Source: Caldisericota bacterium (GTDB lineage Bacteria > Caldisericota > JANLFM01). Taken from it: a stretch of 31,234 nt of DNA. Shown in pieces: positions 15,581-22,797 of the stretch. Every line of letters begins with the position of its first letter. The first letter of the stretch is position 1. The notes below the pieces were generated by a model. That model was not told the DNA's origin, searched no databases, and saw only the letters and a list, made by a program, of their open reading frames with translations. The stretch spans positions 1 through 31,234 of the forward strand of contig JANLFM010000007.1 of NCBI GenBank assembly GCA_024655865.1, written 5' to 3'. A program made the position numbers and the translations under genes.

Positions 15581-17970
15581 CCTTTTCTCAGCTCGGCTTT
15601 CAGTTTCAAGGTCAATTCCTCTTCCACATTCTGGAGGAACTGGTTCACCTCTGCTTCAAGCAGGGTCCTCTGAGGATGGCGGAAAATTAAGGTAAAAGCC
15701 AGGCTCTTTTTTCCCGAAGGGATGTTAGACCCTTGATATAAATCGAAGAATTCCATCCTTTCCAGGTATTCCCCGCTCGCCTGACGGATAACCTCCTCAA
15801 GCTGGGAATAAGGAATCTCTTCATCCACAATTACGGCAATGTCTCTGCGCACCTGAGGGAAGCGGGGGTATGGCTTGAAACTGGGGGCCTCAGGCTTCCT
15901 CAGAAAGGCCTCAAAGAGAATTTCCGCTACAAGCACCCTCTCTTTCAAATCCCAGAATTGCGCCGCCTGAGGGGCAAGTTCTCCAAGAATGCCCACTTTT
16001 TCCCCGTCTAAATGGATAGCAGCTTGGCGTCCGGGATGCAGCGGGGGGCAGGAATCAGGCACGAACTCCAGGGGAAATTCCTTGAAGGCGTTCTCGATCA
16101 GCCCTTTCAGGGAGAAAAAATCCAGGGTTTCCTCTTCTCCTCTCCACGATCTGCGCTTCCTTGAGGAAAGGACGACTCCAAGTACCCTGGGCTCCTCGGG
16201 GAGCTCCTTTTCCCCTCTTTTAAGGTAAACTTTACCCAGCTCGAAGAATCCCAGAGTCTCCTTCCCCACTCTCTCGTTTAAAGCATAGGTCGAAATTAAA
16301 GAGGGAAGAACGCTTTTCCGCAGGACTGATCTATCCTGAGAAATGGGGTTGAGAATTTTCACTTCCTCCCTCCCTGAAAAGAGAAAGGCGTACTCGTTTA
16401 AATGCGGGGAAACCAGAGGAGCGGTGATCGTTTCCTGAAGCCCGAAATGAAGGAAATGAGAACGCGATTCCTTCCAGCGGATTCTCCAGAGGGGCTCCTG
16501 GCCTTTCCTCGGTTCACCCCTGGGGAGGGTACTGGGGATATTCTGGTATCCGTTCAGGCGGGCGATGTCCTCGATCAGATCGGCATCCTCTTTCACATCG
16601 TTCCTGAAGGGAGGGACTTCCACCTCTAAATCTTCCCCATTCTCTTTCACTTTAAAATGAAGCCTCTTCAAATCGGAGATAATCTTTTCCCGGGAATAAT
16701 TCGCCGCAAGGTAAAAATTCACTCGCTTGGGGGTAATTTTGACGGTATTCGTGCGAGATTCTGCCCCTTTCCGAATCGTTCCCTTGAGGATTTTCCCTGA
16801 GGAGAGATACGAGATGAGCTGAGTAGCAAGCCGGGAACCAAGCTCTACCTGTTCCATGTTTGTCCCGCGCTCGAACCTTAAAGAGGCTTCAGTGCGCAGG
16901 CCCAACTTTCTCGCCGTCCTCCTTATGGAAAAGGGAGCAAAGTATGCCGATTCCAGAACCACCCTGGTCGTGGTCTCCTTAACCTCGCTGTTCTCTCCGC
17001 CCATCACCCCGGCAATGCCAATTCCCTTTTCCGGGTCGGCAATCAGGAGCATCTCCCTTTCCAGGGCTCTCTCCTTCCCATCCAGGGTGATAATAGTCTC
17101 CCCGGGGTTGGCTCTCCGCACCACAATCTTCCCCTGAGCCACGTCATCGTAGTCGAAAGCGTGTAGGGGCTGCCCGGTCTGAAGCATGATGTAGTTCGTA
17201 GCGTCCACCACGTTGTTGATCGGCCGAACCCCAGATTTCCATAGGCGGCTCTTCAGCCAAAGAGGGGATTCCTTGATGGAAATTCCAAAAATAAGGGTGG
17301 CCAGATAAAAGTAGCAGAGGTCGGGGTCTGAAATCTCCAGATCTAAATAAGAGGAGGATTCCTCTGGAGAGAATTCTCCGGGAAACTCCCCCAAATGGAG
17401 AGGCTGGTCAGTGAAAACCGAGATCTCCCGGGCCAGTCCGTAAACCGAGAACCAGTCAGGGCGGTTGGGAGTGACTTTGATATCCAGAAGGTGATCCGGA
17501 AGGTTCAAGAGTTCAGCCAGATCGGCACCGATCGGGGTATCAGGTGGAAGGATGGAAATCCCACCTTCCCCTTCAGGCAGGAGCTCGAGGTCCAAATCCA
17601 GTTCTTCTCTGGAACAGAGCATGCCCTGGGAGGAAACTCCCTGGAACTCCCGGATCTGGATTTCTCGATCCTTTAACCTGGAGCCCGGCAAAGCCACAGG
17701 AACGATGGCCCCCGGAAAGACGTTTTTCGCCCCGCACACTATGGAAAGCTCCTGAGGATCACCCACATTAACCCGGGCTATGTGCAAACGGGAATCGCCG
17801 GGATGAGGTTCCCAGGATATAACTTGGCCAGTTTTCACGCCCTGGAAATTGGCCCGGATCTCGTTCATCTCTTCCACCTCCAGACCAGCTTTCAAGAGGA
17901 GATCAGCGAGTTCTACAGGAGTTGGAAGGTCACTTAAAAACTCTTTAAGCCAGGAATACGGGACTATCAT
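15577..17970 (-). CDS. pheT: Phenylalanyl-tRNA synthetase beta subunit
   Basis: The large subunit of the alpha2-beta2 enzyme that charges tRNA-Phe. At 797 residues it has the usual length and order: an EMAP-like tRNA-binding domain (about 40-150), B3/B4 editing region (GVRPINNVVDATNYIMLQTGQPLHAFD around 245-275), B5 domain, a catalytic-like core, and the C-terminal anticodon-binding FDX-ACB domain (from about 705, YPRFPQVRRDIAVIVDE). The ATG at 17970 overlaps the pheS stop by 4 bases (ATGA). The 3' end overlaps the glycosylase gene by 4 bases. Confidence 0.97.
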   Translation of the reverse strand: MIVPYSWLKEFLSDLPTPVELADLLLKAGLEVEEMNEIRANFQGVKTGQVISWEPHPGDSRLHIARVNVGDPQELSIVCGAKNVFPGAIVPVALPGSRLKDREIQIREFQGVSSQGMLCSREELDLDLELLPEGEGGISILPPDTPIGADLAELLNLPDHLLDIKVTPNRPDWFSVYGLAREISVFTDQPLHLGEFPGEFSPEESSSYLDLEISDPDLCYFYLATLIFGISIKESPLWLKSRLWKSGVRPINNVVDATNYIMLQTGQPLHAFDYDDVAQGKIVVRRANPGETIITLDGKERALEREMLLIADPEKGIGIAGVMGGENSEVKETTTRVVLESAYFAPFSIRRTARKLGLRTEASLRFERGTNMEQVELGSRLATQLISYLSSGKILKGTIRKGAESRTNTVKITPKRVNFYLAANYSREKIISDLKRLHFKVKENGEDLEVEVPPFRNDVKEDADLIEDIARLNGYQNIPSTLPRGEPRKGQEPLWRIRWKESRSHFLHFGLQETITAPLVSPHLNEYAFLFSGREEVKILNPISQDRSVLRKSVLPSLISTYALNERVGKETLGFFELGKVYLKRGEKELPEEPRVLGVVLSSRKRRSWRGEEETLDFFSLKGLIENAFKEFPLEFVPDSCPPLHPGRQAAIHLDGEKVGILGELAPQAAQFWDLKERVLVAEILFEAFLRKPEAPSFKPYPRFPQVRRDIAVIVDEEIPYSQLEEVIRQASGEYLERMEFFDLYQGSNIPSGKKSLAFTLIFRHPQRTLLEAEVNQFLQNVEEELTLKLKAELRKG

Positions 17971-18977
17971 CCAAACTGCTCCAGGAAACGGAGGTCGTTC
18001 TCCATAAATAGCCGGATCTCCGGGATGTTGTACTTTAGCATGGCGATCCTTTCAACTCCCAGGCCGAAGGCGAAACCGGAATAGACCTGGGGGTCCAGAC
18101 CAACGTTGCGCAAAACCTGGGGATGAACCTGGCCACAGCCCAAAACCTCCAGCCATTTTCCGCCCGCTGCATTATGTCCCTTCTCGTCGTCCCATAAAAT
18201 TAGAAGCTCGGCTGAAGGCTCCGTAAAGGGGAAGTAGCTGGGAACGAACATCGTTTTGCGTCCAGGGCCAAAAATCAGGGAGACGAAAAGCTCAAGCGTC
18301 CCTTTGAGGTCCGCGAAAGTTGTGTCCTTATCCACCACCAACCCCTCAATCTGCACAAAAACATCCATGTGGGTGGCATCCACAGCCTCGTGCCTGTAAA
18401 CCAGACCGGGCATGATCGCCTTAATTGGCGGCCTCTGCTCCTCCATGCACCTGATCTGATCGGGTGAGGTGTGTGTCCTGAGGAGCATCTTATCGGTGAT
18501 GTAAAAGGTATCCCACATATCTCGTGCCGGATGGTCAGGGGGAATATTCAGGGCGCCGAAATTGTAATATTCCCACTCCACTTCTGGCCCCTCGTAGATG
18601 TCAAATCCTAAAGAAAGAAAGGCATCCTCTATTTCCTCCCATACTTGAAGTAGAGGATGCCTTCTTCCCAGAGGGGGTCTGATGCCAGGAAGGGTGACGT
18701 CCACCCTTCCCTTTTCCAAGCTCTCACGGATCCTCGCTTCTTCCAGCTCGCGCTCGCGGGCAAGGAAAAACGATTCCAGCTCGACTTTCAGAGAATTCAA
18801 TTGAGCACCCAGGATTTTTCTCTGCTCAAGAGGGAGCTCCCCCAGCGATCTCAGGTATTGAGTTAATTGTCCTTTTCTTCCTAAAACGCTGGCCTTAAGC
18901 TGGTTCAATTCCTCCAGGCTGGATACCAAACTGATTTTTTCCTGGAGTTCCTGACGCAGAAGATCCGGGTTAATCAA
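17967..18977 (-). CDS. pheS: Phenylalanyl-tRNA synthetase alpha subunit
   Basis: The catalytic subunit of phenylalanyl-tRNA synthetase, 336 residues. It has an N-terminal coiled-coil arm (about 1-90) and a class II catalytic core with GRRHPLLQV, RTHTSPDQIRCM and the C-terminal motif 3 region GFAFGLGVERIAMLKY. The start is a TTG at 18977, one base after the rplT stop, with AGGGAT just upstream. It is followed by pheT with a 4-base overlap. The rplT-pheS junction is so short that the synthetase genes probably share the infC leader control. Confidence 0.96.
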   Translation of the reverse strand: MINPDLLRQELQEKISLVSSLEELNQLKASVLGRKGQLTQYLRSLGELPLEQRKILGAQLNSLKVELESFFLARERELEEARIRESLEKGRVDVTLPGIRPPLGRRHPLLQVWEEIEDAFLSLGFDIYEGPEVEWEYYNFGALNIPPDHPARDMWDTFYITDKMLLRTHTSPDQIRCMEEQRPPIKAIMPGLVYRHEAVDATHMDVFVQIEGLVVDKDTTFADLKGTLELFVSLIFGPGRKTMFVPSYFPFTEPSAELLILWDDEKGHNAAGGKWLEVLGCGQVHPQVLRNVGLDPQVYSGFAFGLGVERIAMLKYNIPEIRLFMENDLRFLEQFG

Positions 18978-18978
18978 G

Positions 18979-19344
18979 TTATCCCTGCTTATTTAGTTCC
19001 GATTTAGCAATCTCTACCAGGTGGCTGAAAGCTTGGGGATCGTTCACTGCGATGTCGGCAAGCACTTTTCGGTCAATCACCACTCCTGCCTGCTTCAGGC
19101 CGTAGATGAACCGGTTGTAGGCCAGTCCCTCTTGCCTACAAGCAGCGTTGATCCTCTGAATCCAGAGCGTGCGGAAATCACGCTTCTTTAATCTCCTGCC
19201 CACATAAGCGTGTTGCAAGGCTTTCATCACCGCTTCCCGGGCGATGCGATAGCGAACATGGGTGGAACCCCAGTAGCCCTCCGCCATCTTCAAAACTTTT
19301 TTTCTGCGCTGCCTTGTTGCGGGCCCGCCTTTAACGCGACTCAA
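18979..19344 (-). CDS. rplT: Ribosomal protein L20
   Basis: A 121-residue 50S subunit assembly protein with the typical highly basic N-terminal extension ([25 protein letters not shown]) and globular C-terminal half ([24 protein letters not shown]). The usual second residue Pro is Ser here. The start is TTG at 19344, seven bases after AAGGTGA. L20 is the known repressor of its own operon in many bacteria by binding the mRNA leader; a matching leader is present before infC. Confidence 0.97.
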   Translation of the reverse strand: MSRVKGGPATRQRRKKVLKMAEGYWGSTHVRYRIAREAVMKALQHAYVGRRLKKRDFRTLWIQRINAACRQEGLAYNRFIYGLKQAGVVIDRKVLADIAVNDPQAFSHLVEIAKSELNKQG

Positions 19345-19370
19345 TTTTAATCACCTTCCCTATTTGCCGG

Positions 19371-19571
19371 TTATTTCGGCAGTAGTCCTTTTATTCTCCG
19401 GTAATCCGATGGGGAAATTTCAGTCAAAGTGGTAAGGCGACGCTTGCGCGCGCTGGACTTCTTGGATAAAAGGTGTCCGTGGCCGATATGGCCCCGGAGT
19501 ATTTTTCCAGTCGCGGTGACCTTAAACCTCTTGACTGCTGTTTTGCAAGTTTTCGACTTTATCTTTGCCAC
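19371..19571 (-). CDS. rpmI: Ribosomal protein L35
   Basis: A 66-residue basic 50S protein with the standard features KSKTCKTAVKRFKVTATGK, SKKSSARKRRL and the ending IKGLLPK. The start is GTG at 19571, seven bases after GGGAG. It begins 50 bases inside the end of infC in another frame, a longer overlap than the usual gap between these genes. rplT follows after 26 bases. Confidence 0.96.
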   Translation of the reverse strand: MAKIKSKTCKTAVKRFKVTATGKILRGHIGHGHLLSKKSSARKRRLTTLTEISPSDYRRIKGLLPK

Positions 19572-20094
19572 TTTGCTCTCCCTTCGCCCGCTTGGGCGAC
19601 AAAACCATAATTATTCTTCGACCTTCGAGGGTTGGCTTTCTCTCGACTGTGGAAATCGAGCTCAGTCTCTCGGCCAGTTTGTTCAGGATCTCGAAGCCTT
19701 TATTTAAATAAAGCTGCTCCCTTCCCCTGAACTCCACAATCAGCCTGGCCTTATCACCATGCTCCAAAAATCGAATTAAATGATTCACCTTAACCTGGAG
19801 GTCATGCTCTGCGATGTGGGCACGAGTGATCTTAATTTCCTTAACATCCCCGCTCTGTTTCTTACGGGAATCCTTGGCTTTTTTGGCCTGCTCGTATTTG
19901 AATTTACCGTAATTCATCAGCCGGCAGACCGGGGGATGAGAAGCTGAGGAAACCTCCACCAGATCAAGCTGCATCTCCTGTGCTTTCCTTAAAGCCTCGT
20001 TGAGGGATAAAATCCCCAACTGAGTGCCATCGGGGCCAATCAGGGCACGAGAAGTGCGCCTGATCTTTTCGTTCACGCGAAAGTCCTTACTGAT
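19522..20094 (-). CDS. infC: Translation initiation factor IF-3, probable AUC start
   Basis: IF-3 binds the 30S subunit and checks initiation codons. N- and C-domains are both present (VNEKIRRTSRALIGPDGTQLG; KEIKITRAHIAEHDLQVK; EFRGREQLYLNKGFEIL). The first standard start, GTG at 20076, would cut off the conserved ISKD-R-VNE beginning. Six codons upstream in frame is ATC (20094-20092), six bases after GGGGGTGA, giving M-SKDFRVNEKIR, 190 residues. AUU/AUC starts are known for infC and give autoregulation because IF-3 discriminates against them. The C-terminus is extended by about 18 residues beyond KRAKG, encoded in the stretch shared with rpmI. Confidence 0.93.
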   Translation of the reverse strand: MSKDFRVNEKIRRTSRALIGPDGTQLGILSLNEALRKAQEMQLDLVEVSSASHPPVCRLMNYGKFKYEQAKKAKDSRKKQSGDVKEIKITRAHIAEHDLQVKVNHLIRFLEHGDKARLIVEFRGREQLYLNKGFEILNKLAERLSSISTVERKPTLEGRRIIMVLSPKRAKGEQSGKDKVENLQNSSQEV

Positions 20095-20167
20095 GGGACT
20101 TCACCCCCAGGGAAATATTCTCTTTTTCCAAATTTTCTCTCCTTTCTCGCTCCTTTCTAAAATAATG

Positions 20168-20190
20168 AAAAAGGCTCCCACAATGGAGCC
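20168..20190 (-). terminator. Intrinsic attenuator before infC
   Basis: On the minus strand, GGCTCC (20185-20190), a 6-base loop and GGAGCC (20173-20178) are followed by TTTTT (20168-20172). It lies about 75 bases upstream of the infC start and downstream of the operon promoter, so it is an attenuator and not the thrS terminator. Confidence 0.8.
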
Positions 20191-20257
20191 GCCAGTACAA
20201 GACTGATTTCATTTTTTGACCTTGTTGGCGGCGCCACAAGGTGAGGGGCCAGGCCCC
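20168..20257 (-). ncRNA. L20-type leader with alternative pairing and attenuator
   Basis: In the roughly 175-base leader of infC, the minus-strand RNA has a GGGG/CCCC hairpin (20245-20257). A second hairpin, CCTTGT/ACAAGG (20236-20241 with 20220-20225), has a loop containing GCCGCC (20227-20232). A terminator hairpin follows. The loop GCCGCC can pair with GGCGGC (20188-20193), which includes the 5' arm of the terminator, so loop pairing and termination exclude each other. This arrangement is like the ribosomal-protein L20 leader of Firmicutes. The pairings are seen; L20 binding is inferred from operon content. Confidence 0.65.
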
Positions 20258-20275
20258 TTCTTTATTCGCATAAGG

Positions 20276-20304
20276 AGGATAGCACAGCTATAGGGCTTAG
20301 TCAA
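20276..20304 (-). promoter_or_regulatory. Promoter of the infC operon, overlapping the thrS stop
   Basis: The minus strand reads TTGACT (20299-20304), a 17-base spacer and TATCCT (20276-20281). The -35 box overlaps the last codons and stop of thrS. Transcription would begin near 20269 and run into the attenuation leader. Confidence 0.55.
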
Positions 20305-22159
20305 GCGGTTCAATGGCTTTCTTCTGGATTTCCTCCACCATTTTCTCTATAAGTTGGGAAAGAGGCATATCCCCCAGGTCTCCTTTCTTCCTGCGCCTCA
20401 CCGATACGGATCGGGATTCCACTTCCCTGTCTCCTACGATAAGAATGAAGGGGATCTTCTGGGTTTCTGCATCCCGGATCTTGGCGTTCATCTTCTCTGA
20501 ACGCGAGTCCACCTCCGCGCGGATACCCTGAGCTCTCAGGAGGTCACGCACTTCCTGACTATACTCCTGGTGTCGGGAAGCGATGGGGATGACCACGGCC
20601 TGTTGAGGGGCAAGCCAGAGCGGAAAATCCCCAGCATAATGCTCAATTAAAGCGCCAATGAAGCGCTCCAGGGAGCCCAGGATAGCCCTGTGGATCATCA
20701 CCGGCTGGTGTTCCTTGCCATCCTCCCCCATGTAAGTCAGGTTAAATTTCTCCGGGAAGTTGAAGTCCACCTGAACAGTGGGGCCCTGCCACGTTCTTCC
20801 TAAAGCGTCTTTAAGCTTGGTATCGATCTTGGGCCCGTAGAAGACGCCCTCCCCGGGATCCACCCTGAAAGGAATGTCCTTCCTTTCCAGGGCTTCCTTT
20901 AAAGCAGCGGTGGCCCGATCCCAATTTTCCTGGCTGCCGATGAATTTCTCCGGCTGGGTGGAGAGGCGCACGTCAAACTCCTTGAACCCGAAGGTCTCCA
21001 ACATGAAGATCACGAGGTCCAGCACCCCAACAAGTTCATCCAGAAGCTGGTCGGGACGGCAGAAGATGTGTGCGTCGTCCTGGGTAAACCCACGTACTCT
21101 GAGCAGTCCGTGGAGAACGCCAGAGCGCTCGTAGCGATAGACGGTACCCATCTCGAAGAAACGCAAGGGGAGGTCCTTATAAGAGCGGGTCTTGCTGCGA
21201 TAAATGAGCACGTGATAAGGACAATTCATGGGCTTGAGCACGAACTCCTGCTCATCAATGGTAAAGAAATACATGTTCTCCCGATAGAACTCCGTGTGTC
21301 CGGAAACTCGGTAGAGGTCGGACTTGGCAATGTGAGGGGAAGTTACCAGATTGTACCCTCGCCTGAGGTGTTCCTGAACGTCAAAGTCCTCGATGATCCG
21401 GCGCAGAATGGCACCCTTGGGATGCCAGATCACCAGTCCTGCTCCGGAAATGTCCTCGATGGAGAAGATCTCCAGCTCCTTCCCTAAACGCCTGTGGTCC
21501 CTTCTCTGGGCTTCCTCGAGCAGATGCAGGTATTGCTCCAGGCCTTCCTTTGTGGGAAATGCGGTTCCATAAATCCTCTGAAGCATGGGCCGCTTTTCGT
21601 CCCCCCTCCAGTAAGCTCCCGCCACGCTCAAAAGTTTGAAATGCTTTAAATATCCGGTGGAAGGAGCATGAGGACCCCGGCAGAGGTCCACGAATTCCCC
21701 CACTCGATAGAGGGAAACGGTCTCCTCCGGAAGTTCCTGAAGGAGCTCCACTTTGAAATCCTCGTTCAGACGCTGGAAGAGTTCCAGGGCCTCTTCCCTT
21801 TTTATCTCTTCCCTCTGGAAAGGCTGATCCCGGGAGGCGATCTCTTTCATCTTCTCCTCGATGGCAATAAGATCCTCCTGGGTCAAGGGCCGGGGGAGGT
21901 CAAAATCGTAGTAGAAACCCTCTGCGGTCGCCGGGCCAATTCCCAGTTTGGCCTCAGGAAAAATCTCCTTCACAGCCTGAGCCATAAGATGGGAAGTACT
22001 GTGACGCAGTATTTCTAATCCTTCCTCAGTTGATGTCTTAATAAAGGTAACATCCTTTCCGCCCGTGAAGGCGGAAAGATCCATTAAACGGCCATCAACC
22101 TTGAGGGCGATGGCATCCTGAGGAATTGAGCCTTCAGGCTCAGGCTTGAACCGATTCAT
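20297..22159 (-). CDS. thrS: Threonyl-tRNA synthetase
   Basis: A class II synthetase of about 620 residues. It carries the second editing domain (HSTSHLMAQAVKEIFPEAKLG), zinc-site region (KPMNCPYHVLIYRS), the conserved RVRGFTQDDAHIFC, IHRAILGSLERFIGALIEHY, and the C-terminal anticodon-binding domain. I choose the second ATG (22159), six bases after AAGAAGGGG; the ATG at 22165 abuts the ribosome site. A stop codon lies a few codons upstream, so the N-terminus cannot be longer. Compared with usual ThrRS, the N-terminal TGS domain lacks about its first 20-30 residues: only MNRFKPEPEGSIPQDA precedes the IALKVDGRLMDL part. The start overlaps the membrane-protein gene. No T-box leader is seen. Confidence 0.95.
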   Translation of the reverse strand: MNRFKPEPEGSIPQDAIALKVDGRLMDLSAFTGGKDVTFIKTSTEEGLEILRHSTSHLMAQAVKEIFPEAKLGIGPATAEGFYYDFDLPRPLTQEDLIAIEEKMKEIASRDQPFQREEIKREEALELFQRLNEDFKVELLQELPEETVSLYRVGEFVDLCRGPHAPSTGYLKHFKLLSVAGAYWRGDEKRPMLQRIYGTAFPTKEGLEQYLHLLEEAQRRDHRRLGKELEIFSIEDISGAGLVIWHPKGAILRRIIEDFDVQEHLRRGYNLVTSPHIAKSDLYRVSGHTEFYRENMYFFTIDEQEFVLKPMNCPYHVLIYRSKTRSYKDLPLRFFEMGTVYRYERSGVLHGLLRVRGFTQDDAHIFCRPDQLLDELVGVLDLVIFMLETFGFKEFDVRLSTQPEKFIGSQENWDRATAALKEALERKDIPFRVDPGEGVFYGPKIDTKLKDALGRTWQGPTVQVDFNFPEKFNLTYMGEDGKEHQPVMIHRAILGSLERFIGALIEHYAGDFPLWLAPQQAVVIPIASRHQEYSQEVRDLLRAQGIRAEVDSRSEKMNAKIRDAETQKIPFILIVGDREVESRSVSVRRRKKGDLGDMPLSQLIEKMVEEIQKKAIEPLD

Positions 22160-22754
22160 TTTCATCCCCTTCTTTATTTATAATTTTCTGCATTTTAAGC
22201 GCATAGAAGTGATAAAGTAAAGAGACCCCAAAGTACCCCAGGATAATGGAAAATGGCAAAAGGTAGGGGCGCGAAGGAAGAAAGGGCAAGGCTTTCTTCA
22301 CGAGAAAATACTGCGCAGTAAGAAGCTCTAAGATCAAGGAAAACAGAAAGTAAAGAAGGCCACACCAGTATTTTCTCTGGAAAAATCCGTGCGCGGTGAG
22401 GGCCAGAAAGCCCGCAATAAGAATGTAGGCCTGAATCATCCAGAAGCGGTCCAGGATGAAAAATCCTGTAAAGATTGCGGAGGGGGAATTAAAGAGGTAA
22501 AGCCCAAAGCTTTGCCCCAGGCCGAATAGGAAACCTAAAAGGAGCGCTCCCTGAAATACCCTTCTGGGATGGGTTTCCCTTTTTACAACATAAGCCAGGA
22601 AAAAGACAATCAGGCACAAGAAGAAGTAAGCAGGATTCCACCTTCTCAAAATGAGAACGGGTGGAGAAAGTAACCCTCCCAGAAAAGAAAGCGATACCGC
22701 TACTAAAAAAAGCCCCTTCTTAAACCCTATAGAAATGCGATTAGCGCAGGCCAT
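22140..22754 (-). CDS. Six-helix membrane protein of unknown function
   Basis: A 204-residue, strongly hydrophobic protein with six likely membrane helices at about 14-36, 41-57, 66-88, 93-121, 129-152 and 163-185, basic connecting loops (VKRETHPRR, FFQRKYW), and a short charged tail (KMQKIINKEGDENESVQA). I recognise no family or catalytic motif. It lies between lon (43 bases upstream) and thrS (overlapping by 20 bases with the chosen thrS start). The ATG at 22754 sits in the loop of a strong hairpin, and no other good start is near. Translation coupling with thrS is likely, but a functional link cannot be claimed. Confidence 0.75.
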   Translation of the reverse strand: MACANRISIGFKKGLFLVAVSLSFLGGLLSPPVLILRRWNPAYFFLCLIVFFLAYVVKRETHPRRVFQGALLLGFLFGLGQSFGLYLFNSPSAIFTGFFILDRFWMIQAYILIAGFLALTAHGFFQRKYWCGLLYFLFSLILELLTAQYFLVKKALPFLPSRPYLLPFSIILGYFGVSLLYHFYALKMQKIINKEGDENESVQA

Positions 22755-22765
22755 CCTGCGCTAAT
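22740..22765 (-). promoter_or_regulatory. GC-rich hairpin with a start codon in its loop
   Basis: ATTAGCGCAGG (22740-22750) and CCTGCGCTAAT (22755-22765) on the plus strand form a perfect 11-bp inverted repeat with a 4-base loop. In the minus-strand RNA the loop holds ATGG, the start codon at 22754, and the stem contains the only AGG that could serve as ribosome site. It follows lon by 32 bases but has no T-run. It could limit translation of the membrane protein, or shield the 3' end of lon mRNA. Confidence 0.55.
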
Positions 22766-22797
22766 CATAAATAAGTTTTGGGGCAAATCTCAAGGAT

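Noticed and set aside
20195-20296. T-box riboswitch before infC or the synthetase genes
   Set aside because: No T-box sequence or specifier stem is seen; the leader is explained better as an L20 type, and the tyrS leader is too short.
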